Positions 41,969 to 51,220 of a DNA stretch of 64,000 nt are shown piece by piece; position 1 is the first letter of the stretch; each line of letters opens with the position of its first letter. The notes beneath the pieces were generated by a model. The model was given only the letters and a program-made list of their open reading frames with translations, was not told the origin of the DNA and did no database searches. The DNA is taken from contig JAFUOR010000004.1 in NCBI GenBank assembly GCA_017481825.1, forward strand, positions 22,036-86,035, written 5' to 3'. This DNA comes from Clostridia bacterium (GTDB taxonomy: Bacteria > Bacillota > Clostridia > Christensenellales > Aristaeellaceae). A program made the position numbers and the translations under genes.

Positions 41969-44878
41969 TTACAGGCAGGTGCTTTCTGCAGGGCCAAGGT
42001 AGCTTTCGGGCAGCTGATGGCCTGCGGGATAAATCAGGATTCTTTCAAGGATCAGGTTGGGATCGACTGCGCCGAGGGTCAGCTCCTGTACGCCACGGGA
42101 GCAGCGGATGGCCGTCTGCACCTTGCGGATGTGGCTGACCATCGCCTCGCACCAGCGCCTGTCGCTGTTTTCGCCTGCGCGGTAATCCGCAGGGACACAG
42201 GTGACAAGCTGCTTTTCATCACCGACACTCAGGGTGCAGCGCATGGGTGTGCCGGGCTGCACAGGGCTGGTGGGGGTGAGCCACAGCTCGCAGGTGTAGT
42301 CGCCCTCCTGCTCGGCAAAGAAACGGTAGGTGAGGGACGGGGCTTCTCCGTCGGGCGTGAAGGACGCCGTGTTGGGATAGACCTTGACGGCATTGTCGCT
42401 GCGGCCATAGCCGGGCAGGACGCGGAAGGCCGCGCCCTCTGCGTCGTGCCTGTGGCAGAAGTGATGCGCTCCAATGGTGATGACCTTCTTCACGGGCATG
42501 TAGGCGGGGACGGGGTTGGCGGGGTGCTTGCGGGCGCGGACGTCCACATGGACGACGGCCTGTGCATGGCTGCCCTTGCCGGAACTGCGGATGATAAGGG
42601 TCGTCTGCTGCTCCTCCTCCGTCAGCTGGCTGCGATCGCAGAGCAGGCGGATGTCGTTCATCTTCAAATGGATATCGACATAAGGTGGGTTGAGGACAGG
42701 GGTTCCGTCGGGACCGGGGAGATATTCCTGGATGTAATCAGGGCGAAGCTTGACAGTCAGCCAGGGTGCGCCGCCTTCAACATGAATGGTCAGGTCTCCT
42801 TCGCCGTCGTTGGCGGCCTCGAGGATGACCTCCTCCACGCCTGCATCGCAGAAATCGTCCACGAGGATGGTCATGGGGCGGCCATAGGTGCGGCCATAAA
42901 GGCGCGGATTGTCCTTGCGGGAGAGGGACAGGCGCGGATAGGGCAGCGGCGTGACCTCCGTGCGCAGGGGCATCTTGCAGCCGTCCTCGTTCCAGGAGGT
43001 AAAGCCGATGTGGGCTTCCTGCTCCATGCCGCGCCACTTGCCATCCTTCCAGGCAGCGAAATGCCCGGCGGTGCTTTGGTCAGACTGCATCGCCACCTTT
43101 ACTCCGATGGCGTGAACGTTGGCCTTGGGACGGCCTTGCGCGGCATAGTGAGCGTTCAGCCCGGAGGCGATGTGCATGCGCAGCAGCGCGAGGCTTGCCG
43201 TCGCGGGATAGCAGATCATGCTGTAAATCGCGTCCTTGTGGGCAGTGGGATGCAGCAGAAGGCGCGCGGTAAGCTTGCTCATTTCGTCGATCATGGCGGA
43301 CATGCGGTGGGCTTCCAGCTCGTGGCAGGGGTGGTACACGCTGGCGTTCAGCGCCTCGGGCCTGCGTTTGCCGTTCATGTCGTACAGGTCGATGAGGAGC
43401 CTGCGCACGGCGGCCTTTTCGTCCTCGGTCAGCCCGGGGAAGGTACTGCGGACAAAATCCTCCACCCATATCCGCCAGTTATCTGCCCGGTGGCTGCCCC
43501 ATTTGTCATAGTCATACGCCAGGTCAAGGAACTGCTTCAGGCTTACCTCGTTGCCCTTGAGGTCACCGGTGTTGAGGATCCACACGTCATGGATGCCGTA
43601 GTCGTAGGCCAGGCACATCTGCTCCCACAGCTTTGAGAAGGGCGTGGAGGGCATCCACTCGTAAGAGACCGGGCCGCCGTGGTAATCGACGTGGTAGTAC
43701 ATGCCCCAGCCGCAATTGCGCGCTTTGAGGGCAGCGGTCATCTCCGGTGTGGGCAGGCTGCGCATGAAGCCGTGGTTGTCCTCGCAGAGCATGCACACCG
43801 TGTTGCGAAGGCCGTCCCAGTCCTTGAGGCCGCTGACGGTTTCGCTTCCGTAGAAGAAGGGCTCGACCTCCTTGTACAGCGCCAGAAGCCGGGGCTGTCC
43901 CTTCGATTTTTCGGTGCAGTGCTCCTGGATGAGCATCTCCTGCACGGTGATGACATCCTTTAAATATTCGATGTTGGCGCGAAGGCCTGCGTCCTCATCC
44001 AGCATGGCGCTGTCCGCCTCGCCGCGCATGCCGATGGTGACCAGGTGCTCGTATTTGCCCGAACGCCTGAGGCCGTCGGCCCAGAAGCGGGTGATGCCCT
44101 CGCGGTTCTCAGTGAAATTCCATGCCGTGCCGTACTTCGCACCGTCACGGATGGAGTGCTTGAACTCCTCGCCCGCGCGCAGACAGGGCTCGTGATGGCT
44201 GTTGCCCACTACGATGCCATATTCGTCCGCCAGCTCCTCGTTAAGGGAGCCGGGTCCCTCCTCGCCAAAGACGGAGGCCCACATGGCAGGCCACATATAA
44301 TTGCCCTTCAGGCGCAGAAGGAGCTCGAAAACATGGTCGTACATTTCTGCGTTCACGCCGCCGAAATGCTCCATGGCCCAGGTGCCGAAGCAGGGCCATT
44401 CGTCATTGATGAACAGGCCGCGGTAACGGACGCTGGGCTCCCTGGAGATGGTCTGGATATCGTCGCCGAGGATGATTTCAGCCCTTTGCAGAGGCTCCGC
44501 GTCACCCCAGTACCACAGGGGAGATACGCCGATGTATTCTGACAGGGCGAACATGCCGTAAATCGTGCCGCGCTTGTCGCTGCCCAGGATGACGAGGCTG
44601 CCGTCCACCTTCGCGATGGCGTAGCACTCCCATTTGCCGCGGATGGCCTCTGCCTGCGGGAGCTTGCCGGCGGAGATGAGGGCGTCTGCCATGGGGCTGC
44701 AGCCCAGCGTGGCGCACAGAATGCAGGGCGTGCCGGTGGGCTCGCAGTGCAGGTCAGGCTTCACGCCGCTGACCTTCTCCACGTCGGCGATGACCTTTCC
44801 GGCTACGCGGAGAACGCCCCTGTGAGCTTCCTTTTCGACGATAAAGGGCAGTGCCTGCCCGTTTTTAGTCAGATGCAT
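41969..44878 (-). CDS. GH115 xylan alpha-1,2-glucuronidase
   Basis: A 969-residue enzyme of the GH115 type, which removes (4-O-methyl)glucuronic acid side chains from xylan. Family-typical stretches are SREPSVRYRGLFINDEWP, LLRLKGNYMWPAMW, NSHHEPCLRAGEEF, DNHGFMRSLPTPEM, MYYHVDYHGGPVSYEW and DVWILNTGDLKGNE. There is no signal peptide, so it probably acts on oligosaccharides inside the cell. ATG 44878 follows GGAGG at eight bases; the in-frame codon at 44920 would overlap the upstream gene. Second gene of a three-gene operon. Confidence 0.92.
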   Translation of the reverse strand: MHLTKNGQALPFIVEKEAHRGVLRVAGKVIADVEKVSGVKPDLHCEPTGTPCILCATLGCSPMADALISAGKLPQAEAIRGKWECYAIAKVDGSLVILGSDKRGTIYGMFALSEYIGVSPLWYWGDAEPLQRAEIILGDDIQTISREPSVRYRGLFINDEWPCFGTWAMEHFGGVNAEMYDHVFELLLRLKGNYMWPAMWASVFGEEGPGSLNEELADEYGIVVGNSHHEPCLRAGEEFKHSIRDGAKYGTAWNFTENREGITRFWADGLRRSGKYEHLVTIGMRGEADSAMLDEDAGLRANIEYLKDVITVQEMLIQEHCTEKSKGQPRLLALYKEVEPFFYGSETVSGLKDWDGLRNTVCMLCEDNHGFMRSLPTPEMTAALKARNCGWGMYYHVDYHGGPVSYEWMPSTPFSKLWEQMCLAYDYGIHDVWILNTGDLKGNEVSLKQFLDLAYDYDKWGSHRADNWRIWVEDFVRSTFPGLTEDEKAAVRRLLIDLYDMNGKRRPEALNASVYHPCHELEAHRMSAMIDEMSKLTARLLLHPTAHKDAIYSMICYPATASLALLRMHIASGLNAHYAAQGRPKANVHAIGVKVAMQSDQSTAGHFAAWKDGKWRGMEQEAHIGFTSWNEDGCKMPLRTEVTPLPYPRLSLSRKDNPRLYGRTYGRPMTILVDDFCDAGVEEVILEAANDGEGDLTIHVEGGAPWLTVKLRPDYIQEYLPGPDGTPVLNPPYVDIHLKMNDIRLLCDRSQLTEEEQQTTLIIRSSGKGSHAQAVVHVDVRARKHPANPVPAYMPVKKVITIGAHHFCHRHDAEGAAFRVLPGYGRSDNAVKVYPNTASFTPDGEAPSLTYRFFAEQEGDYTCELWLTPTSPVQPGTPMRCTLSVGDEKQLVTCVPADYRAGENSDRRWCEAMVSHIRKVQTAIRCSRGVQELTLGAVDPNLILERILIYPAGHQLPESYLGPAESTCL

Positions 44879-44894
44879 CCTGTGTACCTCCGCA

Positions 44895-45965
44895 TCAATA
44901 GATATCAGTGGTGAGAACATGCATGGCCACGCCGGGACTGTTGAACAGACGGAAGGGCATGAACCACGGGTAGTCCGGGCTGGCGGTCAGTCCGGGGCTG
45001 ATATACTGCCAGATACCGTTGAGGTAGCCCAGCCCCATGACCTCGCTGTCTTCCGGGAAGAAGCCCAGCTCCGGCACATACACCGCGCCCAGCCCGGGCA
45101 GCCGCCACTGGCCGCCGCAATAGCCGCCGCACAGAATCAGCGATACGCGGTGCATGGAGAACACCGTCTTGGTCGGAACAGAGGCACGGGCGGCGGTCAC
45201 ATAATCGCGGGTGAGAGGTAGATGGGACACGGCGATCTGAATGTGGTCATCCTTGATCGTGGCGATGATCTCGCGCAGGCGGTTCATGCGGGAGATCTGA
45301 TATTCCGCGTTGCGCTTCTGGGCGGCCTCGTCTGCGGTAAGGCCGCCGACAAGGGCGTTGAGGCCATCCAGCTGGTTCTGATAGGCCTGCTGGGTAGCGT
45401 CGATATCCAGGGAGTACAGCCTTTCCGGCACGAACCAGACCACCTCATCCCCCCGCGTGATGGAGACGGGGACATCCAGGATGGTCACGCCGGCGCTTTG
45501 CAGCTGCTGCGCCCAGTCGGCATAGGGGGAAACGGTGGCGTGGGCCGTGGTGGCATAGAGCGCCGGGTCGCCGTCGCCGGGGATGAGCAGCGTGGGCGTG
45601 GAGGGCGGAAGAATCGCCAGGAGGTCCAGCAGCGGCTGAACGTCCCCGTCCTCGCCCACCATGTTGCCGGACAGAACGATGCAGCTGACGCTGCGCGTGC
45701 CGATGGCCTTCTTGATAGCGGACTGCTTGTCGCCCACATACTGCCCGTTCAGGTCGGACAGATGGAGGATGGTGAAGTTCTCCAGATCTGTGGGCAGATT
45801 GGTGATGGTCACATACTGCTTGGTGAAGGTGACAGTATGGTTGAGAGCAAAGTTCCACGTGAACAGACCGGAGAAAAGGAGCACAAGCACTACCAGCAGG
45901 GCAATCAGCACGCCCCGGCCGTGATGCTGTTCCTCCGCAAATATATATTGCTGACGACGCGCCAT
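44895..45965 (-). CDS. Membrane-anchored metallophosphoesterase-like protein lacking metal ligands
   Basis: A 356-residue protein with one N-terminal helix (18-40) and a calcineurin-like fold resembling YkuE. Each metal motif except one is altered: SDLH is SDLN (71-73), GDxxD is GNMVG (100-104), GNHD is GDGD (130-133), and GHTHGGQ is GGYCGGQ (280-286). Only the His in SHLPL (248) remains. It is unlikely to be a working phosphatase and may bind a ligand or protein instead. It heads the operon with GH115 (16 bases later) and MATE. The frame is intact, so it is not a decaying gene. Confidence 0.82.
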   Translation of the reverse strand: MARRQQYIFAEEQHHGRGVLIALLVVLVLLFSGLFTWNFALNHTVTFTKQYVTITNLPTDLENFTILHLSDLNGQYVGDKQSAIKKAIGTRSVSCIVLSGNMVGEDGDVQPLLDLLAILPPSTPTLLIPGDGDPALYATTAHATVSPYADWAQQLQSAGVTILDVPVSITRGDEVVWFVPERLYSLDIDATQQAYQNQLDGLNALVGGLTADEAAQKRNAEYQISRMNRLREIIATIKDDHIQIAVSHLPLTRDYVTAARASVPTKTVFSMHRVSLILCGGYCGGQWRLPGLGAVYVPELGFFPEDSEVMGLGYLNGIWQYISPGLTASPDYPWFMPFRLFNSPGVAMHVLTTDIY

Positions 45966-45999
45966 GGTATCATGACCTCCGCATAATTTCTCATAATAT

Positions 46000-46028
46000 A
46001 TTATAGGCCCAACCGGGGTGGATTACAA
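46000..46028 (-). promoter_or_regulatory. Promoter of the pseudo-phosphoesterase / GH115 / MATE operon
   Basis: On the minus strand TTGTAA (46028-46023), 17-base spacer, TATAAT (46005-46000). Confidence 0.75.
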
Positions 46029-46086
46029 GGGCATAATGTAACAAAGCTGAGGGTTTTCCATGGTAACGCACAGGGGATAACCGCAT

Positions 46087-46123
46087 ACAAAACAGGCTGC
46101 ACTTCACATCGAGGTGCAGCCTG
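46087..46123 (-). terminator. Terminator of the rimO-pgsA operon
   Basis: On the minus strand CAGGCTGCAC ... GTGCAGCCTG followed by TTTTG. Confidence 0.88.
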
Positions 46124-46136
46124 CTGCCATATATGT

Positions 46137-46685
46137 TTACTTGGCGTTTTTGATGCAGTCCCTGTTGCGCATGAAGTAGTCCACGCCGCTCCACACGGTG
46201 ATGGCGACGATCCACGTGCAGCCCAGATAGCTGATGATCTGCACAAGCAGCGCGCCGGGGAACAGGCGGCCGATGAGCATCATCCAGATGATGAGCACCA
46301 TCTGGCTCACCGTCTTGACCTTGCCCAGCCAGCCGGCGGCGATCACGCGCCCCTGGCCCACGGCTACCATGCGAAGGCCGTCCACCGCCAGCTCACGGGC
46401 GAGGATCACCAGCACCACAAGGTGAGGCATCACGCCGGAATGGGTCAGCATGATCATGGCCGACAGGTTGAGCAGCTTATCCGCCACCGGATCGATAAAC
46501 TTGCCAAAGTCGGTCACGATGTGATCCCGGCGGGCGATGTAACCGTCCAGGAAATCGGTGAAGGCAGCGATGCCGAACACTGCCGTGGACAGGAAGATCC
46601 ACACGGCGCCATCCAGATACATCATCAGCACCATCACGGGAATGAGCAGCACGCGCAGAAGACTCAGCTTATTCGGCAGATTCAT
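46137..46685 (-). CDS. pgsA: CDP-diacylglycerol--glycerol-3-phosphate 3-phosphatidyltransferase
   Basis: Makes phosphatidylglycerol phosphate at the membrane, the committed step toward phosphatidylglycerol. The 182-residue protein has several membrane helices and a perfect CDP-alcohol phosphotransferase motif (D-G-x2-A-R-x8-G-x3-D-x3-D) in DGYIARRDHIVTDFGKFID and onward. The start overlaps rimO by four bases; the rimO-pgsA order is seen in many Bacillota. Confidence 0.95.
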   Translation of the reverse strand: MNLPNKLSLLRVLLIPVMVLMMYLDGAVWIFLSTAVFGIAAFTDFLDGYIARRDHIVTDFGKFIDPVADKLLNLSAMIMLTHSGVMPHLVVLVILARELAVDGLRMVAVGQGRVIAAGWLGKVKTVSQMVLIIWMMLIGRLFPGALLVQIISYLGCTWIVAITVWSGVDYFMRNRDCIKNAK

Positions 46686-48010
46686 AACATTTCTCCCATC
46701 AGGTCGTAGGTGTCGGCGCGGGTCAGCCTGACTTGCACAAAGTCGCCAAGCTGCGGCATGGCAGCGCTCTTGGGGGCGGTGAAGACGATCTCGCCGTCGG
46801 TCTCGGGGGCCTCGCGGTGGCTGCGGCCCAGGATGAAGCCATCTTGGCTTATATCGGTGACCAGCACCTTCTCCACCGTACCCACGCGCGCCTGGTTGCG
46901 CTTGAGAGAAATCCTGGCCTGCATGGTCATCAGCCGGTCGAGACGCTCGGCCTTGACCTCCTCGGGAATCTGGTCAGGCAGCCGGGCGGCGGGGGTGTCC
47001 TCCTCGGGGGAATAGGCAAAGGCGCCAAGGCGGTCGAATTCCGCCTCGCCCAGCACATCCAGCAGCTCCCTGAACTGCTCTTCCGTTTCGCCGGGGAAGC
47101 CCACGATGATCGATGTGCGCAGCGTCAGCCCGCGCTCCCGGGCGCCCCGGATGCAGCGCAGGATGTCCGCCTTGTTGCCCCGGCGGTGCATGCGGCGCAG
47201 CACCAGATCGTTGACGTGCTGAATGGGCAGGTCGAGGTACTTGCAGATGTTGGGGGTGCCTGCGATCACGTCCAGCAGCCGCTCGTCGGTTTCATCGGGA
47301 TAGCAGTACAGCACGCGCAGCCAGTCCACGCCGTCGATGGCGGCGGCTTTTTGCATCAGCTCCGGCAGCGCGGAGTGCTCCTGCCAGTCAGTGCCAAAGC
47401 GCGTCGTGTCCTGCGCTACGAGAATGTGCTCCTTCACGCCCTGCCTGGCCAGCGATGCCACCTCATCCAGCACATCCTGCATCGGACGGGAACGGTACGG
47501 CCCGCGGATGAGCGGGATTGCGCAGAAGGTGCACCGGTTGGAGCAGCCCTCGCCGATGCGGGTATACGCCGTGTAGGAGGGCGTGGTCAGCACGCGGTCA
47601 TGGGCGAAGTAGTCAAAGGTATCGCGGCAGTAGGAGGCACGCTCGCCCCCCAGCGCCTTGTCGATGGCGCCGGGCAGCTCAGCATATTGGTTCACGCCCA
47701 TCAGAAGGTCAATCTCGGGAATCTCCTGCAGCAGATCCTTTTCGTACCGCTGCGCCAGGCAGCCCGTCACCACCAGCAGCTTGCACCTGCCGGTCTTCTT
47801 GTACTGCGCCATCTCGAGGATTGCGTCGATGGATTCCTCCTTGGCGGAGGCGATAAATCCGCAGGTGTTCACCATCAGGATATCCGCCTCAGCCGGATCG
47901 CCCGTAAAGGTATAGCCATGGCGTGCCAGCAGGCCCAGCGCGGTCTCAGAGTCCACGCGGTTTTTGTTGCAGCCAAGGGAAATCATGCCTACTTTGAGGG
48001 TTTGCGTCAT
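46682..48010 (-). CDS. rimO: Ribosomal protein S12 methylthiotransferase
   Basis: Adds a methylthio group to a conserved Asp of ribosomal protein S12. The 442-residue radical SAM enzyme has the N-terminal cluster cysteines (SLGCNKNRVDSE, NTCGF, TGCLAQRY), the radical SAM motif CSNRCTFC (CX3CX2C), IVGFPGETEEQF and a C-terminal TRAM domain. ATG 48010 follows AGGAGA; an in-frame ATG 18 bases upstream is less well placed. Coupled to pgsA. Confidence 0.95.
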   Translation of the reverse strand: MTQTLKVGMISLGCNKNRVDSETALGLLARHGYTFTGDPAEADILMVNTCGFIASAKEESIDAILEMAQYKKTGRCKLLVVTGCLAQRYEKDLLQEIPEIDLLMGVNQYAELPGAIDKALGGERASYCRDTFDYFAHDRVLTTPSYTAYTRIGEGCSNRCTFCAIPLIRGPYRSRPMQDVLDEVASLARQGVKEHILVAQDTTRFGTDWQEHSALPELMQKAAAIDGVDWLRVLYCYPDETDERLLDVIAGTPNICKYLDLPIQHVNDLVLRRMHRRGNKADILRCIRGARERGLTLRTSIIVGFPGETEEQFRELLDVLGEAEFDRLGAFAYSPEEDTPAARLPDQIPEEVKAERLDRLMTMQARISLKRNQARVGTVEKVLVTDISQDGFILGRSHREAPETDGEIVFTAPKSAAMPQLGDFVQVRLTRADTYDLMGEML

Positions 48011-48052
48011 ATGGGTCTCCTTGTTCAAGGTTGGAGAATGAGATACAGATGT

Positions 48053-48081
48053 ATTGTATCACGTTTTGTCGGATTTGAAAA
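48053..48081 (-). promoter_or_regulatory. Promoter of rimO-pgsA
   Basis: On the minus strand TTTTCA (48081-48076), 17-base spacer, TACAAT (48058-48053). Confidence 0.65.
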
Positions 48082-48365
48082 GACGGAAGTATCAGGGATG
48101 GAGAAAGACCTGACGCAATTGCAGCAGGTGCTGACATGACGTTGCTGGTAAATTGTGCATGCACGAGAGGTGTTGTATACAAAACATGAGTTATTGGTAG
48201 ATTATTTGACCGGAAAACACGTAAAAACGGAAAATTCTTTGTTGAAAAGGGCCTGTTTTACAAAAACCTGTGTAGATTTTTGAACGCAGTTATTGTATAA
48301 TGAGTAAACGGAGTAAGATTCGGCCTGATAAGCAAGCTGGCCCATTCTTCAAGAAAGGAACATCC
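48082..48365. other. Intergenic region between divergent operons
   Basis: AT-richer than its surroundings. A TATAAT box is at 48296-48301, a plausible -10 for the RDD gene with no good -35 at standard spacing. No gene, repeat or RNA structure is recognised in the rest. Confidence 0.5.
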
Positions 48366-49127
48366 ATGATCTACGATCTGCAAAAAGCGAGCATGTGGAA
48401 GCGCATCTCTGCTTTCCTGTTTGATGCGATTCTGCTCAGCGTCGTGGCGGTGCTTTGTGCATGGCTGCTGAGCGTGGCGCTGGGGTATGACGGTTACAGC
48501 GCGACGCTGAATGACGCCTATGCCCGCTACGGGGAAAGCTATGGTGTGGACTTCAACATGTCGCTGACCGAGTACGAAAGCATGACGGCGGAACAGGCCG
48601 CCAATCTGGATGCAGCCTATGCGGCGCTCTCGGCAGATGAGGAGGCGCTCTACGCCTACAACATGCTCATCCAGCTGACGCTGCTGATCACGACCTTCGG
48701 ACTCCTGCTGGGGTTTGTGGTGATGGAGTTCACCATCCCCATGCTCTTTGGCAACGGGCAGACGCTGGGCAAGAAGATCTTCGGCCTGGGTCTCATGCAT
48801 ACCGATGGCGTGCAGGTCAACGGGCGGACGATGTTCATCCGTACCATCCTGGGCAAATATGCCATCGAGACCATGATCCCCGTGCTGATCATCCTGATGA
48901 TCTACTTCAACATCCTTGGCCTGATCGGTACGCTGGTGCTGCTGGGTATCGGGCTGGTGCAGATCGTGATGGTGATCGCCACACACACCAACTCCCTGAT
49001 TCATGATGTGCTGGCGGCCACGGTGGCGGTGGATATCGGCAGTCAGATGATCTTCAAGGACAGGGCGGCCATGATTGCCTACAAGGAAAAGGTGCACGCC
49101 GAAAAGGCGGCCCGTCAAGACTACTGA
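48366..49127 (+). CDS. RDD family membrane protein
   Basis: A 253-residue protein with about four membrane helices. It has the RDD layout: WKRISAFLFDAILLSV with the Arg-Asp pair at the first helix, and GQTLGKKIFGL after the second. Function of the family is mostly unknown; some members exchange sodium and protons. ATG 48366 follows AAAGGA. It lies 33 bases before the ABC importer genes and may share their transcript. Confidence 0.85.
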   Translation: MIYDLQKASMWKRISAFLFDAILLSVVAVLCAWLLSVALGYDGYSATLNDAYARYGESYGVDFNMSLTEYESMTAEQAANLDAAYAALSADEEALYAYNMLIQLTLLITTFGLLLGFVVMEFTIPMLFGNGQTLGKKIFGLGLMHTDGVQVNGRTMFIRTILGKYAIETMIPVLIILMIYFNILGLIGTLVLLGIGLVQIVMVIATHTNSLIHDVLAATVAVDIGSQMIFKDRAAMIAYKEKVHAEKAARQDY

Positions 49128-49160
49128 ACCTGTTAATCTTTACATAAGGAAGGGAAAAAT

Positions 49161-50264
49161 ATGAAAATCGTACTGGAAAACCTGACGAAGATCTTCCCCA
49201 GCCGAAACAAGAAGTCCGGCGAGGAGGTCGTTGCGGTCAACAACTTCAACTTCACCATTCCGGATGGTCAGCTGATTGGCCTGCTGGGTCCCTCGGGCTG
49301 CGGCAAGTCCACCACGCTGTACATGATCTCCGGACTGCAGAAGCCCACCTCCGGCAAGATTTTCTTCGGTGAGGACGATGTGACCGAGCTGTCCACGGAG
49401 AACCGCGGCATTGGTCTGGTGTTCCAGAACTACGCGCTGTATCCCCACATGACGGTCAAGCAGAACATTCTCTTCCCCCTGCAGAACCTCAAGGGCGAGG
49501 ACAAGCTGAGCAAGGAAGCGATGCTCGAGCGTGCATACGAGGCGGCGAAGCTGGTGCAGATCGAGGAACTCATGGACCGCAAGCCCAGCGAGCTCTCCGG
49601 CGGTCAGCAGCAGCGTGTGGCCATCGCCCGCGCGCTGGTGAAGATGCCCCGCGTGCTGCTGCTGGACGAGCCCCTGTCCAACCTGGATGCTCGCCTGCGC
49701 CTGCAGACTCGCGAGGAAATCCGTCGCATCCAGAAGGAGACGAAAATCACCACCGTCTTCGTGACCCACGATCAGGAAGAGGCCATGTCCATCTCCGATA
49801 TGATCGTGGTGATGAAGCTGGGCGTGGTGCAGCAGATCGGCAAGCCCCAGGAGGTTTATGACAGCCCCGCCAATCTGTTTGTCGCCAAGTTCCTCGGCAC
49901 GCCGCCGATCAATGTCTTTAACGGCAGCGTGAAGGATGGCAAGCTCTACATTGGCGAGGACGCGGTGCTGGATGTGCCGGGCGTTGCCGACCAGGCCGTC
50001 ACCGTGGGCATCCGTCCCGAGGGCTTCCAGCTGGATGATCATGGCGCCATGAAGTGCAAGCCCACCAACGTGGAGGTCATGGGGCGCGATGTGAGCGTCG
50101 TATCCACCCACGAGGCGTCGGTCAACCCGCTGGTGCGCTCCATCATCAATGCGGACAACAAGGTTGATCTGGCTGCAGGTGTGGTGCGCTACACCCTCAA
50201 GCCCCACAAGGTCTTCCTCTTCAACAAGGACACCGAGGAGCGCATCCTCTTTGAGGTGAAGTAA
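49161..50264 (+). CDS. CUT1-type ABC importer ATPase (MsmX/UgpC/MalK-like)
   Basis: A 367-residue ATPase with Walker A GPSGCGKSTT, signature LSGGQQQRVAIARAL, Walker B LLLDEPLSNLDA and the H-loop VFVTHDQEEAMSISD; a short TOBE/OB-like C-terminal domain follows (about 240-367). It energises the two permeases encoded next. In many Bacillota the ATPase for such importers is a shared MsmX encoded elsewhere, so an own copy at the head of the operon is notable. AAGGAAGG precedes the start. Confidence 0.93.
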   Translation: MKIVLENLTKIFPSRNKKSGEEVVAVNNFNFTIPDGQLIGLLGPSGCGKSTTLYMISGLQKPTSGKIFFGEDDVTELSTENRGIGLVFQNYALYPHMTVKQNILFPLQNLKGEDKLSKEAMLERAYEAAKLVQIEELMDRKPSELSGGQQQRVAIARALVKMPRVLLLDEPLSNLDARLRLQTREEIRRIQKETKITTVFVTHDQEEAMSISDMIVVMKLGVVQQIGKPQEVYDSPANLFVAKFLGTPPINVFNGSVKDGKLYIGEDAVLDVPGVADQAVTVGIRPEGFQLDDHGAMKCKPTNVEVMGRDVSVVSTHEASVNPLVRSIINADNKVDLAAGVVRYTLKPHKVFLFNKDTEERILFEVK

Positions 50265-50265
50265 T

Positions 50266-51210
50266 ATGGTAGACAGCAAACATCAATGGAAGGCATGGAT
50301 ATACCTCGCACCGGCGATCGTGCTGCTGCTGGTATTCACCGTGTGGCCCATCATCAACACCGTGCGCATGGCCTTTCTGGAGAATTACAGCGGCCTGAAG
50401 GCAGCGGGCGGCATGGTCTTTGAATTTGGCTTTGGCAACTTTGAGAAGGTTATCAACTACCGCCGTTTCATCAACTGCCTGAAGAACACCGTGCTCCTGT
50501 GCGTGCTGACGGTGCCGATCTCAACCATCCTTGCGTTGCTCATCGCTGTGGCGCTCAACTCCATCAAGCGCTTCCAGAAGGTTTTGCAGACGGTCTTCTT
50601 CCTGCCCTATGTGACCAACTCCATCGCCATCGGCATGGTGTTCGCAGCGATGTTCAATATCGTGGGCAGCTTCTACGGCACGCAAAATGAGATCATCGTG
50701 ACCGCCGGTATTATCAACAATGTGATTGAGTTCTTCGGCGGCAGCCCCATCAACTGGATCAACTACGGCTCCACCTACGAGGCCAACATCTTTGTCATGA
50801 CGGTCTACATCGTGTGGAATGCCCTGCCCTTCAAGATTCTGGTGCTCCTGGGTGGCCTCCAGTCCATCAACAAGCAGTACTATGATGCTGCCAAGGTGGA
50901 CGGCACGCCCCGCCGCCGTATCTTCACCCGTATCACCGTGCCTCTGCTCTCGCCCATGTTGGCCTATGTGGTCATCACCGGCTTCATCGGCGGTTTCAAG
51001 GAATACACCAGCATCGTGGGTATCTTTGGCGAGAAGATGGGCCCCCCGGATGACGCGGGCCGCCTCAACACCATGGTTGGCTTCATTTACGACGCGCTGA
51101 GCACCAACAGCCAGGGCCGCGCCAGTGCCGCTGCCCTGATCCTGTTTGCTATCATTCTTGTGGTGACCATGATCAACATGCAGGTCAGCAAGAAGCGCGT
51201 GCATTACTGA
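50266..51210 (+). CDS. ABC importer permease (MalF/UgpA-like)
   Basis: A 314-residue inner-membrane protein with six helices and the EAA loop that contacts the ATPase (AAKVDGTPRRRIFTRITVPL). It is the first of two permeases of a CUT1-family importer, which normally takes up oligosaccharides or glycerol-3-phosphate-like compounds. The start follows the ATPase stop by one base, with its ribosome binding site inside that gene. Confidence 0.92.
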   Translation: MVDSKHQWKAWIYLAPAIVLLLVFTVWPIINTVRMAFLENYSGLKAAGGMVFEFGFGNFEKVINYRRFINCLKNTVLLCVLTVPISTILALLIAVALNSIKRFQKVLQTVFFLPYVTNSIAIGMVFAAMFNIVGSFYGTQNEIIVTAGIINNVIEFFGGSPINWINYGSTYEANIFVMTVYIVWNALPFKILVLLGGLQSINKQYYDAAKVDGTPRRRIFTRITVPLLSPMLAYVVITGFIGGFKEYTSIVGIFGEKMGPPDDAGRLNTMVGFIYDALSTNSQGRASAAALILFAIILVVTMINMQVSKKRVHY

Positions 51211-51220
51211 GAGGTGCCGT

